From Methylorubrum suomiense (GTDB lineage: Bacteria > Pseudomonadota > Alphaproteobacteria > Rhizobiales > Beijerinckiaceae): a DNA stretch of 45,649 bases. Location of the stretch: assembly GCF_022179765.1 (NCBI RefSeq), contig NZ_BPRE01000025.1, forward strand, positions 1 to 45,649. The letters run 5' to 3'. Every line of letters begins with the position of its first letter. The stretch's first letter is position 1. Positions 1 to 7,266 of the stretch are shown here, one piece after another. Below the pieces are notes generated by a model that made no database searches, had not been told where the DNA came from, and saw only the letters and a list, made by a program, of their open reading frames with translations. The translations under genes and the position numbers were made by a program.

Positions 1-111
1 TTTAGGCATTAGCGACCTGCCCCTCTGACAAAAATCATTGGTTAAAATCAGTGACTTGAGGCCATCCTTGATTGGCGAAGTACGGCCCTCAGATTTATGA
101 TGTACGGCTTG
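1..111. repeat. Terminal direct repeat marking plasmid circularity
   Basis: The first 111 bases are identical to the last 111 (45539-45649). The repeat starts and stops exactly at the window edges and runs through the iteron region. This is what a circular molecule gives when it is linearised with overlap, so the true circle is 45,538 bp. A genuine tandem duplication ending exactly at both window ends is far less likely. Confidence 0.95.
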
Positions 112-240
112 TCATAGGCGAAGTACGGTTTGACATTTATGATGTACGGTTTTTGGTTGATGAAGTACGGCATTGACAAGAATTATCCACAGCGCGGCTG
201 TGGCCTTCGGCCCGCTGCTGCCCCGATTGGCGAAGTACGG
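77..240 (+). repeat. Iterons of the replication origin (GAWGTACGG x6)
   Basis: Six direct repeats of GAAGTACGG or GATGTACGG start at 77, 99, 120, 141, 162 and 232. The first five are spaced 21-22 bp apart, two helical turns, so all sites face the same side of the DNA. Several are followed by TTTGACA or TTGACA. A consensus DnaA box, TTATCCACA, lies at 183-191 between the fifth and sixth repeat. Iterons next to a Rep gene are the expected binding sites for the initiator, and the sixth, close to repA, may also serve in autoregulation. Binding by the adjacent RepA is inferred. Confidence 0.88.
183..191 (+). promoter_or_regulatory. DnaA box
   Basis: Perfect TTATCCACA, inside the iteron array. It matches the strict DnaA-box consensus and marks the host-initiator site of the plasmid origin. 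Confidence 0.8.
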
Positions 241-270
241 TTTTGACAAAAATCGCTGACAAAAACGGAG

Positions 271-1503
271 TCAGTCGAACGGAAGCTCGGGGGCGACCAC
301 GGCACCTGCGTGCAAGGTTTCGGTGCCGCGCGCCCGCATGACAAGCACGTCTTCGCGTTTGCCAGGGATGATCTCTAGGTCGTATTCGGGCAACGGCGCG
401 ATCTTGGTGCTTTCAACGAATTTGCGCACCTGATGGGCAAACTGCGGCAGAGCTTGTTTGGAGCCGCTGCGCTTGTGGATTTCGGTCATTCCGTAGCGGG
501 CGACGGTTTTGCCGGCAGCACGCTTGGATAGCCGGTAAAGGTAGCGGCCAAGCCCCTGTGAAATCAGGAAGTAATCGGCGTTCAAGGTCAGGATCTGCGG
601 GTTTCCCTTCTGGCGCACCACGCCATCGTAGACCCAATCGGGGATCTCGATTTCGACCTGGTCGACGTTGCCTGTCGTGGTGCGGCTGACCGTCCGGTAG
701 TCCTGGATCAGCGACATCGAGATCATCTCACGGCGATTGCCGTTGCCGAGGTTGACCACCTTGACGCTGGTGCCCTTGAGGCGGTCCAGCGCGGCCTCAA
801 GGTCCTTGTACTGTTTGCCGCCGTTGGACCGCCGGCAGAACTTGAGGATGTGCGCAGCATTTGGTCGGTAGACCCGCGCCGGTACATCGATACGCAGGCC
901 TTTCTCCAACGCCCGGCGGTACCGGTTGGCCTCATCGGCAAGGCTCGAAACCATGTGCAGGAAGATGTCGTAGTCGAACACGGTGGCGAGGCCGGCTGAG
1001 GCGCTGCCATCGATCGTGATGATGCAGTCCTTCAGCTCGTAGCGGATGACCCCTTCCCGCTTGGCCTTGCCGAGCGAGAATGGCGCGACATCCATCAGGT
1101 TGACGTCGTCCTTGAGCGGCGCGTCGTAGATGTTGGGCACGAAGAACGCGAGCTGGGCGTCGTCGTCGGGCGCCTCACGCATCACCGGCGCCGGCAGCTC
1201 AGAGACCAGCGCGCCGACGATATCGGGTTGGCGCTCGTTGAGCTTGACCGCATCACCGAGCGCTTTGAGCGCGATGCCGATCGAGTCTGTCGGCTCAGGC
1301 CCGACCTTGAGGTCAGCCAGGCTGCGCCGGCTGTAGAAGCGCCGGAGGCGGCTCAGCGCGTCCTTGTTGAGGACAAGGGTCTCGCGGCCGGTCCTGGCGC
1401 AGAACGTGTCCGCCAGCGCCTGCAGGTAGGCGTTCTTCTCATGCAGCCCGAGGGCCCCGAACGCGTCGAGAGGCATCAGGTCGAGACGGACGGGATCACT
1501 CAC
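271..1503 (-). CDS. repA: Plasmid replication initiator protein RepA (RPA family)
   Basis: This 410-residue protein resembles the replication initiator A (RPA) family found on alphaproteobacterial plasmids. The central part, around residues 125-200, carries the recognisable block DVNLMDVAPFSLGKAKREG followed by a strand-rich segment, and the C-terminal third looks like a winged-helix DNA-binding region. The start is GTG at 1503; no strong Shine-Dalgarno is visible, and the next in-frame ATG is nine codons in. The gene is read towards the iterons and oriV, with its stop 31 bp from the last iteron. Upstream, an inverted repeat and a TTTCCGGAAA palindrome separate it from the par-like pair, a likely control region. 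The family call is from recognised sequence; iteron binding is inferred. Confidence 0.88.
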   Translation of the reverse strand: MSDPVRLDLMPLDAFGALGLHEKNAYLQALADTFCARTGRETLVLNKDALSRLRRFYSRRSLADLKVGPEPTDSIGIALKALGDAVKLNERQPDIVGALVSELPAPVMREAPDDDAQLAFFVPNIYDAPLKDDVNLMDVAPFSLGKAKREGVIRYELKDCIITIDGSASAGLATVFDYDIFLHMVSSLADEANRYRRALEKGLRIDVPARVYRPNAAHILKFCRRSNGGKQYKDLEAALDRLKGTSVKVVNLGNGNRREMISMSLIQDYRTVSRTTTGNVDQVEIEIPDWVYDGVVRQKGNPQILTLNADYFLISQGLGRYLYRLSKRAAGKTVARYGMTEIHKRSGSKQALPQFAHQVRKFVESTKIAPLPEYDLEIIPGKREDVLVMRARGTETLHAGAVVAPELPFD

Positions 1504-1510
1504 ACCAGGA

Positions 1511-1559
1511 TTTCCGGAAAGGTCGTAAAAGCGGAATTCTGCATCAGCGGATTTACGAC
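1511..1559. promoter_or_regulatory. Palindromic operator-like region upstream of repA
   Basis: The perfect palindrome TTTCCGGAAA (1511-1520) is followed by GTCGTAAA at 1522-1529 and its inverse TTTACGAC at 1552-1559. The arms enclose AGCGGAATTCTGCATCAGCGGA. The region lies between the stop of the RHH gene and the repA start, so a bound protein would sit on the repA promoter. The same motifs recur at other intergenic sites in 1.5-5.4 kb. The RHH protein or RepA could be the ligand; neither is shown. Confidence 0.55.
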
Positions 1560-1858
1560 GTCGGGAACTCGCGCTCGAGCAGATCCCGCATCATGTCGGC
1601 CATCTTCTGACCGCGTGCCGCGCACTGCATCTTCACACGGCGGTGCAGGCTCTCCGGCACGTCGACGGTGAAGCGGGACATCTTCTCCTTCGGCTCCGGC
1701 GCCGGAGCGGCTTCAACAGCCTTGAGGGCGGTCACGGAGCCCCCTTCCCTATCCGTAGTCGTGGGCTCGGCACCGCGGTTGGCGATCCAGGCGTCGGCAG
1801 CCGGCGCCAGCTTGGATGCGGGCACCTTGAACGAGACCTGCTTGGCTCCCTTGCTCAT
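1553..1858 (-). CDS. Small ribbon-helix-helix partition partner (ParB/ParG-like)
   Basis: 101 residues. The C-terminal part, MSRFTVDVPESLHRRVKMQC followed by two helices, is a ribbon-helix-helix DNA-binding fold. The first 60 residues are Ala/Pro-rich and probably flexible. Its ATG overlaps the parA stop by four bases (ATGA), so the two are translationally coupled, and GGAAGG lies just upstream. A small RHH protein coded directly after a short ParA is the type Ib partition arrangement (ParF/ParG and relatives). In those systems the RHH protein both binds the centromere and represses the operon. Its N-terminal tail would then be expected to stimulate ParA ATPase, but the arginine finger was not assigned here. 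Confidence 0.75.
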   Translation of the reverse strand: MSKGAKQVSFKVPASKLAPAADAWIANRGAEPTTTDREGGSVTALKAVEAAPAPEPKEKMSRFTVDVPESLHRRVKMQCAARGQKMADMMRDLLEREFPTS

Positions 1859-2517
1859 GCGGCCTTCCTTTCCTTCTTGGTCTTGGGTTTGGCTTTCATG
1901 TCGACAAGCTGGGCGGCCAGCTGGCTGATTTCCTGTGCGGCATCGCTCTTGGGGTCCGTCTCGATCACGGACATGCCTTGGCTGGCGCTCTCGGCGAAGC
2001 CGACGCGCTGGCAGATCTCCACCGGCAGGATCGGAAATTCGAACTGGGACAGGGCATTATGCACATCGCGCCCGATCGCCGTATTTACGATTTTGCGGTT
2101 CACCACAAAAACGGGTTTGATGTTTTCCTTAAACTGCTGGGCCTCCTTGACCAGTTGCACCGTGTCGGCCGAGGCCCATACGTCGTAGGGCGACGGCTGC
2201 ACCGGCATGAGCACCACATCGCTGGCCAGGATCGCGGCGCGGCCGAGGTCGTTGACCCTGGGTGCGCCGTCGATAATCACCACATCGTAGTCGGCCGCGA
2301 TCTCCGGCAGGTCGCGGTGCAGGGTTGGCTTGGCCATGCTGATCACCGGGAACAGCGGCTCGGCCTCGCGCACGGACGACCAAGCCATAGAGCTGCCCTG
2401 CGGGTCGGCGTCGACCAGCAGCACACGGTAGCCGGCCTTGGCGATGACCGCCGCCAGGTTGGTGGCGAGGGTCGTCTTACCGACTCCGCCTTTCTGGTTG
2501 AGCACCCCGATGATCAT
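1855..2517 (-). CDS. parA: ParA-family partition ATPase
   Basis: 220 residues without an N-terminal HTH, the short ParA type. The deviant Walker A motif KGGVGKTT sits at residues 9-16 with the signature lysine. DADPQG follows at about residue 40, and VVIIDGAPR is the Walker B-like segment at about residue 80. ParA proteins bind DNA non-specifically when loaded with ATP and move plasmid copies apart. It is the first gene of a pair with the overlapping RHH gene and lies upstream of repA on the same strand. The 5' region carries several copies of the dispersed motif family, which could be both operator and centromere. Confidence 0.93.
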   Translation of the reverse strand: MIIGVLNQKGGVGKTTLATNLAAVIAKAGYRVLLVDADPQGSSMAWSSVREAEPLFPVISMAKPTLHRDLPEIAADYDVVIIDGAPRVNDLGRAAILASDVVLMPVQPSPYDVWASADTVQLVKEAQQFKENIKPVFVVNRKIVNTAIGRDVHNALSQFEFPILPVEICQRVGFAESASQGMSVIETDPKSDAAQEISQLAAQLVDMKAKPKTKKERKAA

Positions 2518-3250
2518 GCGCCGCCTTTCTGGATTTGCGTATCGTCGGATTTACGATTTTCTGCAAACCCGTTTCTGTAGGTTCACGATTTCACACAAAC
2601 ACGCTTCTGCCAACGGTTCGTTAACGCTGCGCACAATGCCTGTAACCTCTGGGACACATTTCCGGAAAACCGCAGAGTCGCAAAATCGTATTTAAACATA
2701 CAGCAGCGCCGCCCTCGAGGCGGCGCACAGAAGCGGGATCACCATCGCGGCCGAACCGCTGAGGCAGGGTCCCTCTGGGATGTCGGCGGCCGTACCCGTA
2801 GGGCCTGGTTCCGCAGCGACGTCGTCCGGGGATGAGCCGAGGCCACCTGTCTCTGCCCCTGTATGATCGCCAGCACCTGGCGCACCTGACAGCTGCTCAT
2901 CAGCGTATAATCGTAAAAGCGGGTTTCCGGAAAGGCGGCATTGCGCCCTGGCAGTGGCTCAATCGCAAAGCACTGGTCCTGATCCCACTCCAGCGAGGCA
3001 GGGGCGCGACTGGCGTGTGCCGCGCCCGCCGTCGCGGCACACGCCCAAAAGCCTGGTCGAGGGGCCGGACCGGGCAGGGGAGTGATATGGAGGCCTCAGA
3101 CAGCGTCCTGCGCGGGTTCCTTCACCCATGGTGGATGGAAGGAACGTCTACAGACGCTGATGAACCGGCCAGCGGCGGCTTGACCGGCGGTCACGGTGAG
3201 CAGCAACCATACGAAACCGCCCCAGAGGGCGGTTCAGGCAGCGCCTCCGG
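2518..3250. other. Non-coding region upstream of parA with repeated motifs
   Basis: No convincing gene in 733 bp. It carries ATTTACGATTTT (2549-2560) and CTGCAAACCCG followed by TTTCTGTA (2561-2578). It also has TTTCCGGAAA (2659-2668) and AAAATCGTATTT (2682-2693). A perfect GC-rich hairpin with arms GCGCCGCC/GGCGGCGC lies at 2706-2726. TCGTAAAAGCGG (2911-2922) is followed directly by TTTCCGGAAA (2924-2933). The part next to parA is a candidate parS/operator. The remainder to 3250 shows nothing I can name. Confidence 0.6.
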
Positions 3251-3577
3251 TTAGTACTCGTCGGCGCGCATCAGCGTGAGGACCCGGACGGTCACCGCCG
3301 GGTTGGCCGCGTCCGGCGAGTGCATCGCCAGCTGGAGGTCGTAGTAGTCGATCTTCCAGAAGTAGCGCGTGCCCTTGTGCTCGACGCTGCCGAAGTCGTG
3401 CTCGCCGTGAGGATCGTTGTCCGGCGTGAACGCGCTGAACTCGCGCATCAGGTTCAGCACCGCCAGCCGGTCGAGCGGAGCCAGTTGGCTGACTCCTGGG
3501 GTGAGCATCAGCCGACCGCCGGTCAGCTGAGAGCGTAGGGCGTCGTTGAGACGCCGGATCGCGGCGGTGCGGCTCAT
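3251..3577 (-). CDS. DUF3768 family protein
   Basis: 108 residues. The features FTPDNDPHGEHDFGS, then FWKIDYYD, and the end VRVLTLMRADEY match the DUF3768 family, small proteins common on alphaproteobacterial plasmids and in mobile regions. No biochemical function is known for the family. The start ATG overlaps the stop of the upstream small gene by four bases (ATGA), so the pair is co-translated. There are no signal peptide or membrane segments, so it is probably cytoplasmic. Confidence 0.85.
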   Translation of the reverse strand: MSRTAAIRRLNDALRSQLTGGRLMLTPGVSQLAPLDRLAVLNLMREFSAFTPDNDPHGEHDFGSVEHKGTRYFWKIDYYDLQLAMHSPDAANPAVTVRVLTLMRADEY

Positions 3578-3783
3578 TGGGCCGGCTCCCCGTCAGCCTT
3601 CGGTCGCGGCTTGCGGATGACCAAGCGGCCAGTAAGCGGCAGGCAGCTGAGCTGAAGGTTGAAGCCGTCGCCATCCTCGTGTGCCCAGGCGGCGCCGATC
3701 CGGGTCCAGAAGGCATTTTCGCCCTCTCCCTCGACCACGTAGACGGCGTGGCTCGGACGGTTGTTGGTAGTGGTGCGGGTCAT
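3574..3783 (-). CDS. Small conserved plasmid protein upstream of DUF3768
   Basis: 69 residues from the ATG at 3783, which has GGGAG about 11-15 bases upstream; an upstream in-frame ATG at 3891 would add an unlikely Arg-rich tail. The core GEGENAFWTRIGAAWAHEDG, then GFNLQLSCLPLTGRLVIRKP, is a pattern I recognise from small proteins on rhizobial and methylobacterial plasmids. I know no assigned function. It is translationally coupled to the DUF3768 gene, so the two probably act in the same process. Confidence 0.7.
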   Translation of the reverse strand: MTRTTTNNRPSHAVYVVEGEGENAFWTRIGAAWAHEDGDGFNLQLSCLPLTGRLVIRKPRPKADGEPAQ

Positions 3784-4397
3784 GGTGTGGATCTCCCTTT
3801 GCTGGTACCGGCCACGCCCATCGCGGCCGGTCGGGAGTTCTGCTGCGCCGCGGGGCTGAGGCCTCCGGCCGGTCCTGGTCATCGGCAACACGGGAGCGCA
3901 CGCGAACGGAGCGGGCAGCCGCTTGACCGGGACAGCCTCCGGCGCATCTCCCGAACCGCCTGGCCGCAGGGGAGAGGCTGGCTTGCCGGGAGAGGCACAC
4001 CAGCCCGCTCACACACAGTGCCGCCACAGCTGCCGGCCATCGTGTAGGGGAGGGCGCCCCCGGACCCGATCAGGCTCCTGCCAGGCCCGGGATGGAGATG
4101 GTTTCAGTTGCGATCACGACGCCGCCTAGGGCCGCGCTCGTCCGCTCCGCACTGGGCACGGGTTGCGGCCCGGTCCCAAGCCACTCCGATCCGTCGTAAA
4201 AGCGGATTTCTGCAGAAGCGGATCAGCTCTGCTGGTCAGTTTGGGGCTTTGCCCCACTGGCAGCCCACCGCCGGTCGGACGGGATGGGGTCAAGGCCGGA
4301 GAGCGCAGCGTGCCTTGACGCCGGCACGGCCGGCTGGCCCGTGCGGCATCAGGATAGAGCCAGTCGCCGCAAAACAGGAAAATCGTATTTCCGGATA
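3784..4397. other. Non-coding stretch with two copies of the dispersed motif
   Basis: 614 bp without a gene I trust. TCGTAAAAGCGG (4194-4205) continues as ATTTCTGCAGAAGCGGATCAG. AAAATCGTATTT (4379-4390) continues as CCGGATATC. The open frames here are shadows of high GC content. Confidence 0.5.
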
Positions 4398-5072
4398 TCA
4401 GGCTGGCAGGAAGGGAATGACAGCTGGCTCGACGCGCAGGTCACCGGCAGCGTTCGGCACAAGCACCGGTACAGCCGGGTAGAGCGCTCCCCAGGCGGAC
4501 GTCTGGGCGATCCAGGCCGCGGCGGTCGGCGAGAGCCAGCCGGTGAGGGTGGTGAGATTGCCGTAGCGCTGGGCGAGGGGCTGGGTGAGGATCGGCTCGT
4601 AGTGGGCGACCCGGTTGCGCAGGTGCCGGAGGTCGCGCAGCTGCCCGGCGATCAGGCCTCGCTGAATGCCCTTGGCCTGGAAGATAGGCCGAAGATGCTG
4701 CCACAGGTGCGTCCCGTCACGGCCAAACAGCGAAGTCCAAAATCCGAACGTCAGCTCGGCCACCATCTGCCCGTGGCTGGCGGCTTTGCGCTCGCCCAGC
4801 AGCGTGGCGCGGGCCTTGATCACGCAGTCACGCTGATAGCGGCCGGGAAGGGCGACTGGGTCGTCGAGCCAGTCCGGGCCATACACCGTCATCAGTTGGG
4901 CATCAGCCCGGTTGCGCAGTGTCACCTCGAGCATGTGCAGCGGCCCATAGAGGGCCGCCGAGAGCTGGACGTTGAAGGTGTAGAGCCGGAGCGCCAGAGC
5001 ATCATCACCGTCGGCCCAGTGCTGGTAGGTGGCGAAGCGGTCGCTGGAAAGGACGTCAACGAAGGTGGGCAC
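4398..5072 (-). CDS. Abi-like protein with HEPN RNase motif
   Basis: 224 residues resembling Abi_2 (AbiD/AbiF-type) proteins. The N-terminal half has a LEVTLRNRADAQL segment. At about residue 151 comes LRNRVAHYEPI, which contains R-N-R-V-A-H, the RX4-6H signature of HEPN ribonucleases. Members of these families act as abortive-infection RNases or toxins triggered by phage. The predicted start is GTG at 5072, with no Shine-Dalgarno. A copy of the dispersed motif (GAAAAGCGGATTTC, 5073-5086) abuts the start codon and may control it. No antitoxin-like gene lies directly beside it on the same strand. The XRE regulator at 5618 is divergent, 545 bp away. Defence activity is inference. Confidence 0.72.
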   Translation of the reverse strand: MPTFVDVLSSDRFATYQHWADGDDALALRLYTFNVQLSAALYGPLHMLEVTLRNRADAQLMTVYGPDWLDDPVALPGRYQRDCVIKARATLLGERKAASHGQMVAELTFGFWTSLFGRDGTHLWQHLRPIFQAKGIQRGLIAGQLRDLRHLRNRVAHYEPILTQPLAQRYGNLTTLTGWLSPTAAAWIAQTSAWGALYPAVPVLVPNAAGDLRVEPAVIPFLPA

Positions 5073-5617
5073 GAAAAGCGGATTTCACTTGAATTTTTCG
5101 GTCGGTTGCCCCATAACTTATCATGTAACCCCCGGTCGGTCCCTGCCTAGCATACCGCCGGGGCAAGCTTTTTCTGGACCGCTTTCCCATTAGGCCGCCT
5201 AGAGCACCTGCTCGGCGGCCTTTTTGCTGTGCCATCAGTCGCAGCAGCGCAACTGGCAGAATGGTCGGGACTCAAACCACTGGCCATTTTACATTTTTTC
5301 GGCGGCTAGGCCGACAAGGGCGCCTCCAGCCCTGTGACGACATGGTGGAACGCTGCTTTCTGCGGCTGCACCCTAGTAAGAGGCTGCAAACCCGCATTTC
5401 TGTAAAATCGTATTTCATTATTTGCGGATTGAGGGCAAGAAGGCCGTTGCTGTTCCTTATGCCGAAGTCAAAGGAAGTTCGCGCTGAGGGTAATCTACGA
5501 GCTTCGAGCTACCGATGGCCTTATTGCAGCTAAGGCGGCCGCTTGAAATTGCAGCGCCATTAAGCTGTAATTAACATTCGACAACAAGCGTGAATTTAAG
5601 ATTTTAGGATTAGCAGG
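5073..5617. other. Intergenic region between the Abi-like gene and the XRE regulator
   Basis: 545 bp between divergent genes. It holds GAAAAGCGGATTTC (5073-5086), a rho-independent terminator shape at 5192-5225, and CTGCAAACCCG (5384-5394) followed shortly by AAAATCGTATTT (5404-5415). The last pair repeats the arrangement near 2549-2578 in inverted order. No gene is convincing. Confidence 0.55.
5192..5225 (+). terminator. Rho-independent terminator
   Basis: Stem AGGCCGCC (5192-5199) pairs with GGCGGCCT (5214-5221) and runs into five T residues on the plus strand. No plus-strand gene ends just upstream, so it may insulate the XRE gene or end an unrecognised transcript. Confidence 0.7.
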
Positions 5618-6028
5618 ATGGACATCTCCAGCGGGCCGCCGAAGCGGGTTACGGAGGCAGACCGGCTTGTCGGGCTTCGGATTGCAGCGCTGCGTAAGGC
5701 ACGTGGATTGAGTCAGACCGCTCTCGGACTTGCAGTAGGCGTGACCTTCCAGCAGGTTCAAAAGTACGAAAAGGGCCAGAACCGCGTTGGCGCGGGACGC
5801 CTGCGCGAGATCGCCCGGTTGCTCGAAGTGCCGGTCTCCACCTTCTTCGAGGATAGCGATAACCCCACTGCTCGGGAGCAAACCGAGCTGCTCGGCTTCC
5901 TGCATGCCAAGGGGGCTGTTGAGCTGCTGCGTGCTTACGCCGAGATCGAAGACGACCAGATGCGTCGTGAGGTTCTGGCGATCGTCCGCAGCACAGCTCA
6001 ACTCGTTCAGAGCTCCAACGGCGAATAG
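5618..6028 (+). CDS. XRE-family helix-turn-helix regulator
   Basis: 136 residues. Residues 18-75 form a Cro/C1-type HTH: LRIAALRKARGLSQTALG, then VTFQQVQKYEKGQNRV, then RLREIARLLEVPVSTFFED. The C-terminal 50 residues are helical with no recognised ligand domain. This size and layout is common in alphaproteobacteria for regulators resembling SinR or phage repressors. It is divergent from the HEPN/Abi-like gene and is followed 18 bp later by a small orphan ORF. It could repress the region between, where dispersed motifs occur; this is inference. Confidence 0.9.
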   Translation: MDISSGPPKRVTEADRLVGLRIAALRKARGLSQTALGLAVGVTFQQVQKYEKGQNRVGAGRLREIARLLEVPVSTFFEDSDNPTAREQTELLGFLHAKGAVELLRAYAEIEDDQMRREVLAIVRSTAQLVQSSNGE

Positions 6029-6046
6029 CCGCCAAGGACGTCATTC

Positions 6047-6259
6047 ATGTCATGCCTCCTTCAGCCTGATAGGCAAGGTCTTCAGGCCATGCTCGATGCT
6101 CATAATGCGGAGCGTAAATGGCGGAGGTGGCCCGGTCGCGCGCCAACGCCCTGTAACGATAATCCTTTCAGGCCCTGGGCGCGTGCCCGGCTGATTTCGG
6201 CTGTCGCCCTTGGCGGACTTGCTGCTCTGGCCGCAGCCGTACGTGCCTTCAGTCTATGA
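6047..6259 (+). CDS. Small hypothetical protein with C-terminal hydrophobic segment
   Basis: 70 residues, 18 bp after the XRE gene on the same strand. The middle contains CNDNPFRPWARARL, and the end (ISAVALGGLAALAAAVRAFSL) could be one membrane helix. The NDNPF type of motif occurs in small rhizobial proteins, but I cannot name a family. Coding status is uncertain. Confidence 0.4.
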   Translation: MSCLLQPDRQGLQAMLDAHNAERKWRRWPGRAPTPCNDNPFRPWARARLISAVALGGLAALAAAVRAFSL

Positions 6260-6409
6260 TCGCTGAACGCTGCCGCGCTTGGTCAAATCGCCAATTTTTT
6301 GCTGCCAAGTTCAAACTGGATAAAAAATTCCACATGGGTGAAGGCCGTTTAAGAAAAATCTTGCTTGCTGCGCTCGGCGGAGATGGATAGATGACCACTT
6401 ACAAGACAC

Positions 6410-6440
6410 AAAAAAGGCCGCCCCGGTGAGGGGACGGCCC
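6410..6440 (-). terminator. Rho-independent terminator of the nepR-like transcript
   Basis: On the minus strand GGGCCGTCCCC pairs with GGGGCGGCC around a short loop, followed by six T residues. It lies about 180 bp after the NepR-like stop codon, and the compound hairpin falls within the transcript in between. Confidence 0.8.
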
Positions 6441-6523
6441 GAAGTCTTGGGAGGAAACGCTCAAGAAGAGCAGCATGACCGCGACGCCATCGCGGCTGCG
6501 CATAATCCAAAATTAGATGGTGC

Positions 6524-6559
6524 GTCGCACAAGGCAACCCCCTTCGAGGGGTTTGCGAC
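6524..6559 (-). ncRNA. Compound hairpin downstream of the NepR-like gene
   Basis: Outer arms GTCGCA (6524-6529) and TGCGAC (6554-6559) enclose an inner stem AACCCC/GGGGTT with a short loop. The inner and outer stems nearly stack, with about six unpaired bases on one side. It lies in the 3' region between the NepR-like stop and its terminator. It could be an untranslated structural element, a processed small RNA or a weak terminator. Only the pairing is seen. Confidence 0.35.
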
Positions 6560-6617
6560 GTTGCGTGTACGGCATAGCTTGCACTTCAAGTGCGTGGGCA
6601 CACCACAGCCCAGGTAG

Positions 6618-6827
6618 CTAGCCGGCTTGTGTCTGATCCCGATCGCACTCAAGTTGCCGCAGCAGCTCGGCCAGACGTGGATCTAGAACGTCATTCAGCA
6701 CCGGCTTGTAGATGGCCTGCAGCTGCAGCCCGAGCCGCAGGCGTGTGCGGGCGTCCAGGATTGGCCCATGGTCAGGCGCAGAGGCCGCTGACAGCGGCGT
6801 ATTCGAGTTGGCGCTCATCAGAAGCAT
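6618..6827 (-). CDS. nepR: NepR-like anti-sigma factor
   Basis: 69 residues. The core ILDARTRLRLGLQLQAIYKP, then VLNDVLDPRLAELLRQLE, matches the NepR pattern: a helix with LG..L.A.Y, a short linker, then a second helix ending LL..LE. NepR proteins hold the EcfG sigma factor inactive. When PhyR is phosphorylated it takes NepR away and releases the general stress response. Neither phyR nor ecfG is on this plasmid, so this copy would have to act on chromosomal partners. A perfect EcfG-type promoter lies 2.3 kb away. The ATG at 6827 is used; another ATG is three codons in, and neither has a clear Shine-Dalgarno. Confidence 0.68.
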   Translation of the reverse strand: MLLMSANSNTPLSAASAPDHGPILDARTRLRLGLQLQAIYKPVLNDVLDPRLAELLRQLECDRDQTQAG

Positions 6828-6873
6828 GGGGTGAGATGTAGGCAGGACTGAAGCGGCATGGAAAGCCCTTCAA

Positions 6874-7161
6874 TCAGCCCAAAGCCCCAGACGCGTTCTG
6901 GTTTGGCAGAGGCATACGCAGGCATTCGGTCTGCAGATCGAGCAGATACTCGGTCAGCCGGTGGCGGACGCCTGGATCGAGGCAAGAGACAGCCAGAGGC
7001 ACCGGGAGAGCTTCACGCGGTATGGCGTAGACAACCGCCTCTGCGTAGCTAGCGGCGCTGCGTTCTGAGTTGGCTGCGAGAAGCCGGGTGCCGGTGCGCA
7101 GTCCGATCGTGATCGTAATAACGGCCACAACGCTCTCCGTGGCTTTAGCTGCTTGGGTCAA
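6874..7161 (-). CDS. Hypothetical protein upstream of the NepR-like gene
   Basis: Open frame of 95 residues opening with TTG at 7161. The stretch SYAEAVVYAIPREALPVPLA, then RHRLTEYLLDLQTECLRM, looks like a real helical protein, whereas the first 20 residues look less convincing. It may start later. It lies 46 bp upstream of the NepR-like gene in the same direction. No family recognised. Confidence 0.35.
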   Translation of the reverse strand: MTQAAKATESVVAVITITIGLRTGTRLLAANSERSAASYAEAVVYAIPREALPVPLAVSCLDPGVRHRLTEYLLDLQTECLRMPLPNQNASGALG

Positions 7162-7266
7162 CCGCCACGATCGGCTGTGGTTGCCGACCTCGTTCTGAAT
7201 GTCACCGAGAAGCAGATCGCCACTGTTCCGAATGGTTGAACCACACGGCAGCGGGCGTTCCGTCGG

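Larger units (their letters stand above)
6260..6617. other. Intergenic region with minus-strand terminator and a structured hairpin
   Basis: 358 bp between the XRE-linked ORF and the NepR-like gene. It contains a strong terminator (6410-6440) and a compound hairpin (6524-6559), listed separately. No gene is convincing. Confidence 0.5.

Noticed and set aside
2832..3254. Plus-strand open frame of 140 residues
   Set aside because: No ribosome binding site, biased Arg/Gly composition, and it covers the motif-rich intergenic region. It looks like chance openness in GC-rich DNA.
6461..6652. Cys-rich 63-residue minus-strand frame
   Set aside because: It overlaps the nepR-like gene end and the hairpin, with no ribosome binding site. 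The cysteines look accidental.
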